Positions 22,818 through 34,328 of a stretch of 64,000 bases of DNA are shown here, piece by piece. The stretch is from Planoprotostelium fungivorum (taxonomy: Eukaryota > Evosea > Variosea > Cavosteliida > Cavosteliaceae), in the NCBI GenBank assembly GCA_003024175.1, contig MDYQ01000123.1, positions 19,225 to 83,224 on the forward strand, read 5' to 3'. Below the pieces are notes generated by a model that saw nothing but the letters and a program-made list of their open reading frames with translations, was not told the origin of the DNA and searched no databases. Made by a program: the position numbers and the translations under genes. Position 1 is the first letter of the stretch. Every line of letters begins with the position of its first letter.

Positions 22818-23969
22818 TCAGTCACCGTCATCGTTCACTCTCACTTGATCTGACTCATCGTAGCCGGGGCTGACGTCCCTGCCCACATTCCATATGTAAT
22901 CACCGTCTTCTCCATGGTCCTCTACAAACTGCCACAACTTCGCGTCATAGGTGCAAACGGAGGGATAAGGTGGTAGCCGTCTCGAGATCTACAATGGTGA
23001 ATCTTCCAAGAAAGTTGTGGCGGGAAACTGACCTGGTCGAATCTCTCGGGAGCGATGTAGATGGTGTGGTTCATCCCTTCTACCTGATCGGGCCAGATCT
23101 TCTTCCCCACCTGTCATGATGAATCTACAACGGTGTAGATCGTGCCCACTTGGACGCAGAGAAAATGGGTCTGGGGCCAGATCTTGTGGAGAGCGGCTAA
23201 GATGGTGGCAGATCCCACCACCAACCACATTCTCTTTGGAGGATGCTGCATGAGGTGAGGGTGAGTCTTCGTGATGGCTTCGTGAACTTGTCGTGTGAGG
23301 ATATCGATGAATTGGGGGGTGTGCAGACCGAGTGGAAGGAGAACGGTGCCTTCATCTTTTCTGGTGGAGTGAGGTGAGGTTGATGATCGATGATCGTGAG
23401 AATGAGCTGCTTGATTCGTCGAATATCGTGATATGTGACCGTGTTGAACACGTTTTGTGATGTGTGTGATCTCTGTTGACGATGTGAAATGCATCACCTC
23501 TCTGTGGTATATTCTTCCGCGGCTTGTTGAACTTCTTTGAGATGAGCTCCTCTACGTATTTCGATGATGTCTGCTCCTAAACTTCCGGCCTTCTGGGTCA
23601 GAGGATGTCTCGGTGATCTCTTCTCTAGAAATAGAGTGGCCTTCTTTCCTATGCATGTCGATGTAAATCATGACGCAGGGAGCTGACCTAATCACCGTTG
23701 ATCTTGGCAGCGAGAGCGAGGGCGATCTGTGCATAACCAAAGACGGGACCGGCATATACAAACTCTGAGCCTTCCATGTCTTTCAACCATGAGATGAGAG
23801 CCCTCTGTTTCGTTCCCGCTTCCAGTTCATCGTCACGCACAACGTGGAACGTCTTCTTCAAGAAGATGTAATCTCGTATGATGATGCCAGGGTTGAAGTC
23901 TGTTTCGGATTTTGTGTCTGTCACAGTGTCTTTAGTCCCGTAGACGTCATGTGATGCCGTGTCGATCAT
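22818..23969 (-). CDS. PLP-dependent enzyme of fold type II (ACC deaminase/desulfhydrase-like)
   Basis: Five exons from ATG 23969 (MIDTASHDVYGTKDT) to TGA 22818. FHVVRDDELEAGTKQRALIS has the (K/R)xDDLxxGGTKxRxL form seen at the PLP lysine of D-cysteine desulfhydrase/ACC deaminase relatives. EFVYAGPVFGYAQIALALAA, KKATLFLEKR, LGADIIEIRRG, WLVVGSATILAALHKIWP and YIAPERFDQ complete the family pattern. The C-terminus TYDAKLWQFVEDHGEDGDYI, then WNVGRD, is distinctive. I associate this set with a poorly named bacterial and phage family, so horizontal origin is possible (from memory, not searched). Product of about 300 residues. The reaction is unknown; the substrate may be an amino acid. Confidence 0.72.
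23123..23140. repeat. Intronic palindrome, one mismatch
   Basis: atctacaacggtgtagat, identical to the copy at 5141, lies in an intron of the PLP-fold gene that is only 39 bases long. The element makes up almost half of it. Confidence 0.9.
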
Positions 23970-24144
23970 GATTGATTATGATGTGGTTCCGAGATTTCTG
24001 AATAAACACAAATCAAACACGATTATTATAGAATATCACACAAGAGAAGAAGCGTGAAGATCGATCATCACTCGATCACCACCAGATCATCGTTGACAAG
24101 TATGATTCAGAAGACAAATACATGGATTGTTTATGTATAACTAT

Positions 24145-24951
24145 TCAAGAAGACTGATGGAGCTCCCATTGCTCAAACTTGACTGTGAGAGGAGTATCAT
24201 CACCGTCCTTTGGTCTAGCGGCGTAAACACCAACAGATGGCACCTATTAGAGATCAGACCTTGAAGCATCGTTCTTGTTCACCTCTGTATCCTTGCCATC
24301 GAAGAATCCAGTCACATGGCGGAGTGCGATGTTTGATCCATCTGTTCAGAGTCAGCCCCTCTCTAATGCACTAGAAAGATGTAATCTCTTTACCTTCTTT
24401 GATCAGACCGACCCACACACCAGATCCTTCCTCGTCTCTGGCTAACTCGATGCGAACTCTCTGATCGGTGTTCAGTAGGAGGAAATGCACGACCGCAAGC
24501 CGAGCCCACCTGTCCTTCGAATGGCATGAGAGCCCAATCACTGTGACCATCTACCGTTGCCACCGATGAGATGTTGGCGTGTCCGTTGACGAATTCGACT
24601 CCCGCTTTAATCCATCTGATGCATTACGTCACTGTCCGTTCTGCAATGCAAAGAGAGACGCACCTCTTTCCTAACCATAAGACGATGCCTCCTTGGTCAT
24701 ATAAGAGAGTCCAGTTGCCACTAACAGTGACAGAGGCCCTTTGAAAATGTTCCACGTGAGTGGTTAGCTCAGGTGCGTTTGTGGCACTGATGGTAGGTGA
24801 ATGGTAGAGGTCAGTGTTTGGCTGAACGCGTAGAGTCACGATCTCGCCTGTGTTATGATCAAACGGTGTATGATTGAAGATGCCTACCTTCACGTGTGAT
24901 ATCCTTGATGATCTTTGGGTCAGATGGGAATAGCTCAGAGAATGAGGTCAT
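24145..24951 (-). CDS. DUF1349-family protein (concanavalin-like fold)
   Basis: Start ATG 24951 (MTSFSELFPSDPKIIKDITR), then about six small exons to TGA 24145. The pattern NTDLYHSPT, ASVTVSGNWTLLYDQGGIVL, LGKRWIKAGVEFVNG, SSVATVDGHSDWALMPF, RVRIELARDEEGSGVWVG and ALRHVTGFFDGK...VPSVGVYAARP matches DUF1349/YcgJ-type proteins. Those have a concanavalin/glucanase fold and a conserved YDQAG(L/I), WxKAGxE and S(D/S)W. About 200 residues, full length. No signal peptide. In bacteria and fungi the family is linked to carbohydrate metabolism, without a proven reaction. Confidence 0.85.
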
Positions 24952-25350
24952 GCTGGATGTTGTTCTCTTTTTTGTGAAACACTTGTGGCTTCCTTTTTTT
25001 CAAGAATAAATGGTCTCCACGAAAATCTGCGGACTGCGACCCGCTCGCACCGTGACGACACATTCTCGTGCGCCAACACACGCACCTAACCATCTCTACA
25101 GACCTGACGATCGAGTAGATCCTGTACAACGAGGATCTTCAGCTAGTGGTTTGTCTTTGTACATGATCGCATATACCTCGTTCCGTAATTCAAAAGAGAG
25201 AGAAGAGGAACTGTCCTTGCTGGCTGCGTGAACATTCGCCACGGTAAACCAAATCAATGAAAGCTGGTTTTCTGTGAATCAAAGAAAATTGAAAACAAAA
25301 CCGAAAAAAACCACCGACACACATCATATCATATCATCACACGACCCATC
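24952..25350. promoter_or_regulatory. Divergent intergenic region, DUF1349 and CHMP1
   Basis: About 400 bases between start codons pointing apart; both promoters should be here. An A-rich run (25280-25310) precedes a stretch rich in ATCATATCATATCATCAC just before the CHMP1 start. Short frames in it show no recognisable protein. Confidence 0.4.
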
Positions 25351-26234
25351 ATGTCTGGGTTAGAGAGTATCCTTTTCTTCTTCGTACCATCTTCTATCGA
25401 ATTCTATGTCCTTCACTCCTTCAGATCAGCTGTTTAATCTCAAGTTCACCGCAAAATCCTTTGGACGTCTCTCCACTAAATGCGAGAAGAACGAGAAGTT
25501 ACAAAAGTTGAAACTGAAACAGGTGAACTGCTGTTGATGACGATACGATGGTATGTATCTCATTCTGACCCATTATAAGGCAATTGAGAAAGGAAACATT
25601 GAAGGAGCCCGTATATATGCAGAGAATGCAATTAGAGAGAAGAACCAAGCGTTGAACTACCTCCGTCTATCATCCAGACTGGACGCCGTCTCTTCACGTT
25701 TAGAGGTCGCCGTCCGCATGAAGGCGGTAAGATTCTATTCCACAAAATCGATTGGATTCATTGCACAGATCGTATTTGATTCGACATCTTACACTCTTTA
25801 AAGGTGACGAAATCGATGCAAGGCATCGTCAAGGGTTTGGACTCCGCCATGAAGTCCATGGACATGAACAAGGTGAGTCACATTTCACTTGTTCATCGAA
25901 CTCATATTTCGTGTAGATCACAGCCGTGATGGACCAATTCGAGAAGCAGTTCGAAGACTTGGACGTCCAATCCGACTACATCGAACAATCCATGAACGCC
26001 TCCACCTCTGTATCGACTCCAGTCGACCAGGTGATCATCGACGTCATCGTCCATGTCTTTCGTCTCACACCTCTCCAGGTCGATCTCCTCATCTCGCAAG
26101 TGGCAGAGGAACATGGATTGGCCGTATCAGAACAACTGCATTCCGGTCCCATCTTGAAGCCCACCACAGAGCAGTCGGTTGCTGAGCAAGACGAGCTGGG
26201 AGAGAGACTCGCTAAGCTCAAGTCTAAGACATAA
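25351..26234 (+). CDS. CHMP1: ESCRT-III subunit CHMP1/Did2
   Basis: ATG 25351 (MSGLE), then [20 protein letters not shown], the family's N-terminal basic helix. [20 protein letters not shown] and [20 protein letters not shown] follow, then [20 protein letters not shown] and [20 protein letters not shown], all hallmark CHMP1 blocks. The C-terminus [12 protein letters not shown] is the MIM1-type helix that binds the Vps4 MIT domain. About 200 residues, full length. It acts on endosome membranes in multivesicular body formation and also in membrane scission at division. Introns fall near 25370, 25525, 25726, 25875 and 26030. This is among the firmest calls in the window. Confidence 0.95.
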
Positions 26235-26328
26235 AGACGATACGTTGCCGTTTGTAACGTCTGTTCTGTGAAAAGTATTTTGGCCCCATACATCGGAACA
26301 CACGGCAGAACGAGGTCACACAGGGAAG

Positions 26329-29300
26329 ATGCAGCAGAGCCTCGATGAGATCGATGAGCTGTTGGACTCTCTGAAGACCATCAACACAAAGAAGATCGCT
26401 GGATCTCAATCGGCGAGAGAGGTATCATAAAATTTTGTGAGATGTATAAAGTCTGAAATGTGTTTCACAGCCCAGCGTAACGAGTAGGAGTCAATCGGGA
26501 GAGAGAGAGTGAGTATCAAGATTCGATTCGATTGAGATAGATCGAAGGCCAACCTTCCATTTCATCACATCTGCTTCTCTCGAGTAATACCATTCCGTCT
26601 GATGCACGTAACAGAGATGAAGAATCGGCCTACAGATCTTCAGATATTCCCCGTGCTCTCCTCCAGGTACATCTTCTATCTCCAACATCTTCTCCATCTC
26701 ATTTCAATTGCAGCCATCCATCAGTGAACCATCTTTCGATGAATTCTCTCCAGCCCTCTCCATCCAGGTGCATCTCTTCATCCATCGACGACAATCTCTC
26801 TCCATCCAATCGTCTCCAACCACCATCGACTCAATCACATCATAGACCACCATCCGTCAACGCCAACCCTCCGGCATCCAATTCGATCAACCTCCATCCA
26901 TGCCGAATCTCAACATCTCTCAACTGAACGCATACGCGGAAGACAGCTCGAACTATGAATCTCCAGAGTGGAGGGAAGTTGTCTCTAAGACAACAGGAAA
27001 AGTGTACTACCAGAATCTCACCACAAGAAAGACACAGTGGGACAAGCCAGAGAGTCTGATGAGAGTTCCATCTACAACGAGCCAAGGGTCGCAGACGGAC
27101 AGACCGTATTCCGCCGCGACACCCAGGGAGGAGGAAGGAAGTAGAGAGGGAAGTTTGGCGGGAAATCGGTCCCAAAGTTTCAACATTATGACTCCCAAAT
27201 CCGGTGGGCTCATCAGCCCCCGCCCGGTCGGTGAGAAATTCACTGAAAATCCAAACTACAACGACAGAACGTACATACGATGCATCTGAATATCGAAAAC
27301 ATATTTCTGACGATCTACACAGTTGTAGATCCTGATCCTCAGAGAGATATCATCATCATCGTCAAGAGCCAGAGCGTCGGAAAAATGATCCTCAATATTT
27401 CCGTGGAGCTCGTCGACGGATCTATTTCCAAGAAACTTCCCGTGACAGACGACATCACAGTCCTGGTGAGGTGATGACGTGGCATGACGTGTGACCTCTT
27501 CCAGTCTCTCATCCAGATGTTCGCACAGAAGACAGACTTGTGGCAATATCAATACTTTCAATTGGCTGCAGTCAATCCTGATAACACGGGTGAGTCAAAG
27601 TGTTGAATTATAATCGATGTGGTGTCTGTTTTTGATGTTGATGCATCGAAATCACATCATCGTATCAAAACGTGATTGAAGCACATCGAAATCGTCTCAT
27701 CATTCTATCCACGCGCCATCCATCATCTCATCTGAATCTCGCGTAAATCAATTAAATATATCATCTGACTACAACGTTGTAGAGCGATGGCTCACCTTCA
27801 GTCGTACTCTCGCCGAGGAGCGTGTCACCGAACAATCTCGTCTCGTCCTCAAAGTGAAACACTGGAAAACTCCCGCCAAAATCATCGACCCACGTGCGGT
27901 ACACATGATCTATCTACAACTCAAACGCAACATTTTGGACGGATATTTCGTCATACCCGAAGGTCTATCTTTAGAACTCGGCGCTCTACAACTCATCGAG
28001 ACGTACGGTGCGTTCGACCCATTGAAGCACGTACCCGGAGTTTTCGGGTGAATCTCCCCACCCCGATCGTTCTGACTCGTTGTAGTCCGCAAGACTTACC
28101 CAAATTTATTCCGTCCCACGTCCTCACTTCGGGCGGGCAGAGTTTTACATCCATGGAGAAGCGGCTCCTTCACTCTTACGCTTACGCTTCTAAAAATCCA
28201 TTGGGAGAGACCGAGGCACAGCTCAAATACATCGACACCGCCAGGGGCAACGTCTTCTACGGCATCACGTTCTTTCACGTCAGGGAGGACGAGGGGAGGA
28301 GGTTGGGAGTCATGGAGACGGGGTTCTGCATCACGAAGAAGGGACAGAAGGTGAAGTGCACGAGTCATCTTGTCATGTGATCATCATCATGATCATGATC
28401 ACCACCGATCGTGATGATCGAAATCGTCTCTCTTGTGGTCACCGTGCCGACACGTTCTGCGAACGGATACATACAATAGAAGATGATATCGTGACGATTG
28501 ACACGACATCCAGCTGCTATTCGACTATTACCACTTTGAAGAAATTGCCAGTTGGAGTCAAACGGCCGTGGGGATCGAAATTCGCATTTCAAACCCAGAA
28601 AAGGTAATTTTTCCCTCGATTTTTTTTGAGATTTCACAGAAACCTCTCTTCAATCTCGTTACGTCTGAGGGTAAGAACATCAGCGAACTTCTCACCGAGG
28701 TGAACTTTCACAATTCCCCGAAATTTCCGAAATTTCTTCCGATTTTCTCAAACTGTACAGTATTACCTCTTGTACCTCAGAGAAGACGACAACGAGCTGC
28801 TCAACTGTACAATTCCTATGGTCATACCCCAACAAGACTTACCCGATCCGTCACTGTACCAACCGACGAGGGTGGAGAAAGTGCTGACGGACACGTTCAT
28901 GAGCAGACTGGAACATCTAAAGATGACTTATCTAGAGAAGAGCACGAAGACCGACGGCGGCATACCTCAGGTGACGACTCGTCACGATCGGAATCCCGAA
29001 TCCCGATCGGGATTCATCTCCGATAAATGGAAAATTGACGGAAATTTCAGGTGTTGTACCAGATCCAATCGGTATTGGATGAAGACTCCGATTTCAATAC
29101 GCTGGACTTGTCTTACCTCGTTGTAGAGGACACGAAATTAGACACACTCACTGCCGCCATCAACGACGCCATGACCTATACGTAAGTCGGAATTTCATCA
29201 GAATTTCGGTCCGACACACGCAGGGCGAGGGACAAGGGAAGATTCCGCGAAAATTTGAAGATCCTCCGTCTCAATTTGAGGAAATTGGAAGTGGCGGGTA

Positions 29301-31486
29301 CAGAATTCGGAATCAGGAACATGTGAGTTTTCGATGAAATTTCGGTGTGTTGATCGTTGTAGATCGAAGTTGGTCATGGCGTGCACGACCGTCGTGGAAT
29401 TGAATATTTCTGGATTATGCATGGGAATATCTGGAGTGAAAGACATCTCCACTACATTGGTATGACATCACGATCGTATTTTATTCTATTTTATTTCAAT
29501 CCTATCTCCTCTCTACTCTCTACACCGAACGACCACTGATGTTCTAAAAATAGCAAATGAACCGAAGCATCATGAAGCTGGATGCCTCTGGTAACGACCT
29601 GGGAGAGAAAGGCTTGCCCATTCTATTTCAAGCGATACAAGATCACGTATCCAATTACACTCACATCGATGTCTCTGACAACAACCTAGATGACAAGGTA
29701 AAGCGTGTCAGAATTTTCTCGGAATGTTCTGACACATGGTAGTGCATGGATACCATCTGCACCTTCGTCTCAAAACATCCTTACGCCATTGGTCTGTCCA
29801 TCGCCCATAACAAATTCCGCGATGAATCTCTGCTCAAGCTGGCTACTTCCCTACGTAAGACGATACAGAAAGTGATGGAGCATCTCGATATCTCTGGGAC
29901 AATGTACGGGTCTCAAAGTCTCAAAGAGCTATTGGCTTACATCCAAGTGGATCCACGGTTCAACAGCCTACACATGGCGGATACGGAGATGAATCTCAAA
30001 TTTTTGGCGGGTACACATTTGGGACGAGATTTGGGCGGGAAACTGAATTTAGGACAGCGTTTGGGACGAGCGTGGTGGCTTCAACGGTTCACCAGATGAA
30101 ATCGATCAATTTGAGCCGCACCCAGATTCCATCGAAACAATTAAAAGAGGTGAAGAGAAAGACGACGGAGATTTTAATTCATTTTATTCAGTTCCTCAAT
30201 CTATTGGTGGGACATCGCAGCCTGGAGGAATTGTACTTGGCTGATCTGACCATCAAGGGAAAGGGGGGTGAATTGATCGAGAAGATCATCACATCGAGTC
30301 GAACATTGGAGACACTGGATCTCAGCAAGTGCAATCTTCCGAAGGTGATAGCACCATCACGTCATCGTCTTCACATCAACATCATCACTCATTCACATGA
30401 TCAATCATCACGTCATCACTCCTTCACATCATCATCAACCACGTCATCGTCCATCACATCATCATCAACCATCACCCCATCATCATCCTTCATCATCGAT
30501 CATCCCATCTTCCATGACTGATCTCATCCAGAACGTCATCACATCCATCCTCCATGCCACGAAACAATCTCCCTCTCTGAAGAAATTAATCCTAAGAGAC
30601 AACGAGCAAATCGGCCACGGCGACAACGACAAAGAAATAGAGGACCTCTTGACCGTCACGACCAAGCTGGAAGAATTAGACATCACGAGATGTTCCCTGT
30701 CCACTTCGTCCTCTTTCGCCGCCATCATCAGAGGCATGACCAACACGAGAGTGAAGAGGTGAGATGATGATCATCATCATGGTGTCTGTGTGGATGATGA
30801 TGATGTGAACATGTGATCTGATGATGTGCAGGTTGAAATTGGGAGGCAACAAGGCGAACAAGTCCCTGATCAAGATCGCTGAAGTTCTGTCATCGAATCC
30901 CAACATCAGAGAGGTGATCATCTTCCATCACCTTCCGTAATCATCACTGACGTCGATCAGATGAGCCTGCGATACATCGACGTCTCGAAGAAGGAAGCGT
31001 TGGCTTTCTTGCATGCCATCAACGCTTCGACTTGTCGATTGAGACTGTTGGACTTGAGGAACAACAATTTAGACATCAGGGACTTTGTTGAAGCTACAGG
31101 TGCTCTGCCGGCGGCGCTCGTGAGGTTGTAAATAGAGTGATAAAGAGACGAGATCATTTTATTCTGTTTTATTCTTGTGTGGCAATCGTTGATGACGACA
31201 CAGAAGCTGTCGTCACGGTCGTTGGCTGGCGGAAAATCTGAACAAGACGCCAGCCGAGTTGAAGAAGATATTTGAAGACTTGAGCGTGCCGATCGAGGAG
31301 AGCCATCGCTTCATCACCACACGTGGATCGGCTGGGTGCATCAGACCATCATCAGTTGACCTCTCAACAGGTGTCGTGGCGACTCTGTCTCTCGCTCTTC
31401 ATGGGAAACAGAAACTTGTGTCTATGATGGATCGTGGACCGAGTGGGGAGACAATGATAAGGAGAATCCCACGGACCTCAAAATGA
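26329..31486 (+). CDS. WW-FERM-LRR cytoskeletal scaffold protein
   Basis: ATG 26329 (MQQSLDEIDELLDSLKTINT). After a Ser/Pro-rich stretch comes a WW domain at about residues 129-158 (PEWREVVSKTTGKVYYQNLT...TQWDKPE). A FERM follows: F1 (DPDPQRDIIIIVKSQSVGKM), F2 (VKHWKTPAKIIDPRAVHMIY, GALQLIETYGAFDP) and F3 (GNVFYGITFFHVREDEGRRL, CITKKGQK). From about 28,760 to the stop at 31486 are leucine-rich repeats of the RNase-inhibitor/CARMIL type (KLDASGNDLGEKGLPILFQA, HIDVSDNNLDDK, LRLLDLRNNNLD). Roughly 1,250 residues with over twenty introns, two of them holding the palindromic element. Likely links membrane, via FERM, to actin regulation, as CARMIL and talin-like proteins do; that is inference. Confidence 0.82.
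27313..27330. repeat. Intronic palindrome at a 3' splice site
   Basis: atctacacagttgtagat spans the end of an intron of the WW-FERM-LRR gene: the splice acceptor is the tag of gttgtag, directly before ATCCTGATCC. Confidence 0.85.
27769..27782. repeat. Intronic palindrome at a 3' splice site, 14 bp
   Basis: ctacaacgttgtag is a perfect 14-base palindrome. Its last two bases are the AG of the acceptor before the exon encoding ERWLTFSR. Confidence 0.9.
30360..30520 (+). repeat. CATCAT-rich intron low-complexity tract
   Basis: An intron of the WW-FERM-LRR gene carries a dense run of CATC/CATCAT/TCATCA units broken by few other bases. The reading frame before and after it resumes the LRR pattern. 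Similar TGATG/CATCA-rich introns are seen near 47,400-47,600 and 57,800-57,950. Confidence 0.8.
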
Positions 31487-31788
31487 TGAATGAAGATCGA
31501 AACAATTGACGGTGAGGCTTTGATGATGTCGGTTGCGCTTGTTGTGAAGAAGATTTTCGGTCCCTACACATCATTCAGCCCTAACAGGCGAGGCCTATCC
31601 ATTCAAGCATCTGATTTGGTTTTCAAATGATGATTCATGAAACGGGCGCAAAATCGGCTGAACGTATTTTCTTCTAATTCCATGACAGTTCGCCATGGGT
31701 CTCAATGACCCATTTTTCGCTGGACTACGGTGTATTCTTTATTCCGACATCAGATCATCTTCATTCGACACAACAGAGGAGACGAGTG
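31487..31788. other. Intergenic region, nothing recognised
   Basis: About 300 bases between two plus-strand genes. It should hold the 3' end of the LRR gene and the promoter of the ankyrin gene. No repeat, hairpin or conserved element was seen. Confidence 0.4.
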
Positions 31789-32726
31789 ATGTCTAACGGT
31801 ATCATCTCCAGTCAAGATGTTACAAAAGTCATCTTGCAGAGGGTGATGGAAGACGAATCACCTGACATAAAGAGGAGACAGTTTGCCGTTCTTCGCTTGA
31901 CCTGCAAGTTGTGGAAAGACATCCGTGAGACACTCGAAGGCAAATAGCCCTTCTGATGTTCTCAGTGGACAGCTTGACAGACTGGCTCACCTATACTGAT
32001 CTGCTTATGGCTGCACAAGGTCACGTCGAGTCTTTACGCTTTCTGTTGACTCGTAGTGATCCTCATTTGGACCCGTCAGCATATGAAAATCATGCCATCA
32101 GATGGACAGCCAAGGAGGGTCACAGTGAGACAGTGCAGCTGCTCATGTCCGATTCTCGTGTGGACCCATCAGCGCTACACAATGAGGCCATCACATATGC
32201 AGCTAGCGAGGGGCACTATGAGACAGTGCAGCTGCTCATGTCCGATCCTCGTGTAGACCCATCAGCACCTGAAAACTTGCCCATCCTACAGGCAGCCTGT
32301 AACGACCATACTGAAATCGTACGGCTGCTCTTGTCCGATCCCCGTGTGGACCCATCGGCTCAACGCAATGAGGCCCTCATACGTTCAGCAAGGAAAGACC
32401 GTACAAGAATCGTACAACTGCTCTTGTCTGATCCTCGTGTGGACCCATCGGCACGAGATAATAAGGCCATCAGAGGTGCAGCCAGTAAAGGCCGCATTGA
32501 AGTCGTACGACTGCTCTTGTCTGATCCTCGTGTGGACCCCTCAGCTCGTGACAATGAGGCCATCAGAGGTGCAGCCCGTGAAGGTCATATTGGAGTCGTA
32601 CGAATACTCTTGTCCGATCCTCGTGTAGACCCATCAGCACGGAACAATGAGGTCATCAGACGGGCAGCCGAGAATGGTCATCGCGAAGCGGTACAGCAGC
32701 TGCTCTTGAGCCGACACACACAGTGA
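31789..32726 (+). CDS. Ankyrin-repeat protein with F-box-like N-terminus
   Basis: ATG 31789 (MSNGIISSQDVTKVILQRVM). The N-terminal exon reads DIKRRQFAVLRLTCKLWKDI, an F-box-like helix pair. A 44-bp intron (gtgaga...ctcag, 31932-31975) puts the second exon in frame: LDSLTDWLTYTDLLMAAQGH. Seven ankyrin-like units follow at a strict 31-residue spacing, each near LLSDPRVDPSARDNEAIRGA. The two stretches lie in different frames, so without the intron this would look broken. Amoebozoa carry large families of this repeat type. If the N-terminus is a true F-box, it would link substrates to SCF ubiquitin ligase, a guess only. Confidence 0.8.
32010..32710 (+). repeat. 93-bp DNA tandem repeat coding for ankyrin units
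   Basis: The core ctgctcttgtctgatcctcg recurs at 93-base steps (for example 32418 and 32511) with a few changes per unit. Identity at the nucleotide level, synonymous sites included, suggests recent unit duplication. Confidence 0.85.
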
Positions 32727-32823
32727 ACTCTTCCGAATCGATCGAGCTGAAGAGAACTGAAAATAAAACAATTACAGCTCCGCATCTCTTCGTGACATCG
32801 TCACATCACGATCATCCTCACCT

Positions 32824-34072
32824 ATGGAGGACGAAAAGACCGCGTCGTCTGCCTCTTCTCGTCCTAACGATCCTCTTACACGAACTTCTTCATTCCATCT
32901 CATGCCTTGTTCGGCATGATGGACAGTGAACGTTGCTTCGTATGGATTTGTAGATGAGAAAATTCCATGTGAAAGATCTGCGCCCAAAACTTTGGGCACC
33001 GGAGACGCATCATCACGCACCATATCGAACGTGACTATGGGAGACGTATATGACAACTTCACCGGCCCTCCTCTATCCTTGGAAGAGTTCAACATTGTAT
33101 GTACACCTCAACTCCCTCCGATAGTTAGTCCTCTGGAAGATGCAGCATCTGATCCTACCCCCACCCCATTATTATTAGATGCCTTTCTGAGAAGACATCT
33201 GGGATCACCTGCCTTGAGCGAGAGTGTACCATCATCTCCTGAAGCATTCAACTTCAGCACACCTCAATTCACACCTCAATACACTCCACATATAGATAAT
33301 CAACTCTCAGAACCAGCACGTACCATGTGAGTTTTCAATCGGATGCAGCCACTGAACAAAAACAGCTCCACACCGCAACTCGATCACATCGATCTCACTC
33401 CAAACGAAGAGGGTGCAACTCTCAGAGATGTGGAGCCCAATCCTCTCAGCGATGAAGTGGACGATATATTTACTGTGGCACATGTGAAGAACTGCTACCA
33501 TTCCATCCAGTATCTAAACAAGAACCCTACATTGAAGAAAGACAATCGAAAGAAGAAGGTGCAACCGAAAGACATCACCATTCCAAACCAATCCGTTGGT
33601 GCATGTCTATCGGCTTTGTCTCTTGACGATCGAACTGGGAAGATGAGGAACTCAAAGATCCGATTCAATCCATGTCACAGGTATGAACACCATTCCCATC
33701 CCATTCTTCCACCTCTCATCCCCTTCCAGATTCTCCATTTACACGTGCGAGCTCGAAACATCAGAGACAGAAAACAAATCCACCGCCGAATTGCTAATGA
33801 AGGGAGAATTGCATGAGGTCCAACTGGCTCTCATTGGCTACCGAGAAGAGAGGGACAGCTTCTACGTGGACTACCATAAATCGGGTCTCGGCGGCGTCAC
33901 CATCGGCCTCTACTGCTGTAATGATCCCAATTGCCGGAGGAAGGTGCCCGAGAGCGGACACAAGATCATCATCGAAAATGACTCGAAGGGCATCAAGGGA
34001 GCTTATGCTTTCGAGGCATTAGAGGGCAGGAGATCGAAGACGAAGAAACAGAGGACGAGTGATGAATATTGA
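32824..34072 (+). CDS. Nuclear-looking protein of unknown family
   Basis: No family recognised. From ATG 32824 the frame is MEDEKTASSASSRPNDPLTR. It is broken by an in-frame TGA that a 45-bp intron (gttcgg...ttgtag, donor unusual) would remove. Another in-frame TGA at 33328 is removed by a clear 39-bp intron. The middle is acidic and Pro/Ser-rich (TPQFTPQYTPHIDNQ). A basic patch (KKDNRKKKVQPKD) and a C-terminal RRSKTKKQR look like nuclear signals. The last exon holds IYTCELETSETENKSTAELL and GLYCCNDPNCRRKV with three cysteines, perhaps a small metal site. A DNA- or RNA-associated factor is possible. The 5' end is the weakest part. Confidence 0.55.
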
Positions 34073-34328
34073 AATAGATTCATCGAGATGTAATCATGTA
34101 ATTGACGCGTGTCCCCATCGACAAGATGAACATGAGCACCCCACGCTCCATGAACGACTCATGCATCAGATATGTCACGTAAATCTGGGTGATAAATCGA
34201 TTTTAGACGAAGACATTTGTCTGTGTCCTATGAGATGAGCGCCATCCGTTTGTAAACTAGATCATGTGGGCCGAAACAGCGGAACGTATTTCCATTTCCG
34301 TTCCAAATGGTGGCTCTTCATTCTCACG

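Noticed and set aside
22556-22873. Hydrophobic plus-strand frame (LGILITYNGLAFMITSADMT, then IISIVLISPIVMVFA) suggesting a membrane protein
   Set aside because: No in-frame start, no splice combination that keeps both hydrophobic parts open, and it runs antisense into the firmly read last exon of the PLP-fold gene.
24205-24230. tRNA-like A box (ggtctagcgg)
   Set aside because: It lies in an exon of the DUF1349 gene, with no B box or cloverleaf around it. No tRNA or rRNA gene was found in the window.
31705-31956. Ankyrin gene read as a frameshifted pseudogene
   Set aside because: A 44-bp intron with good splice sites restores one frame across the break.
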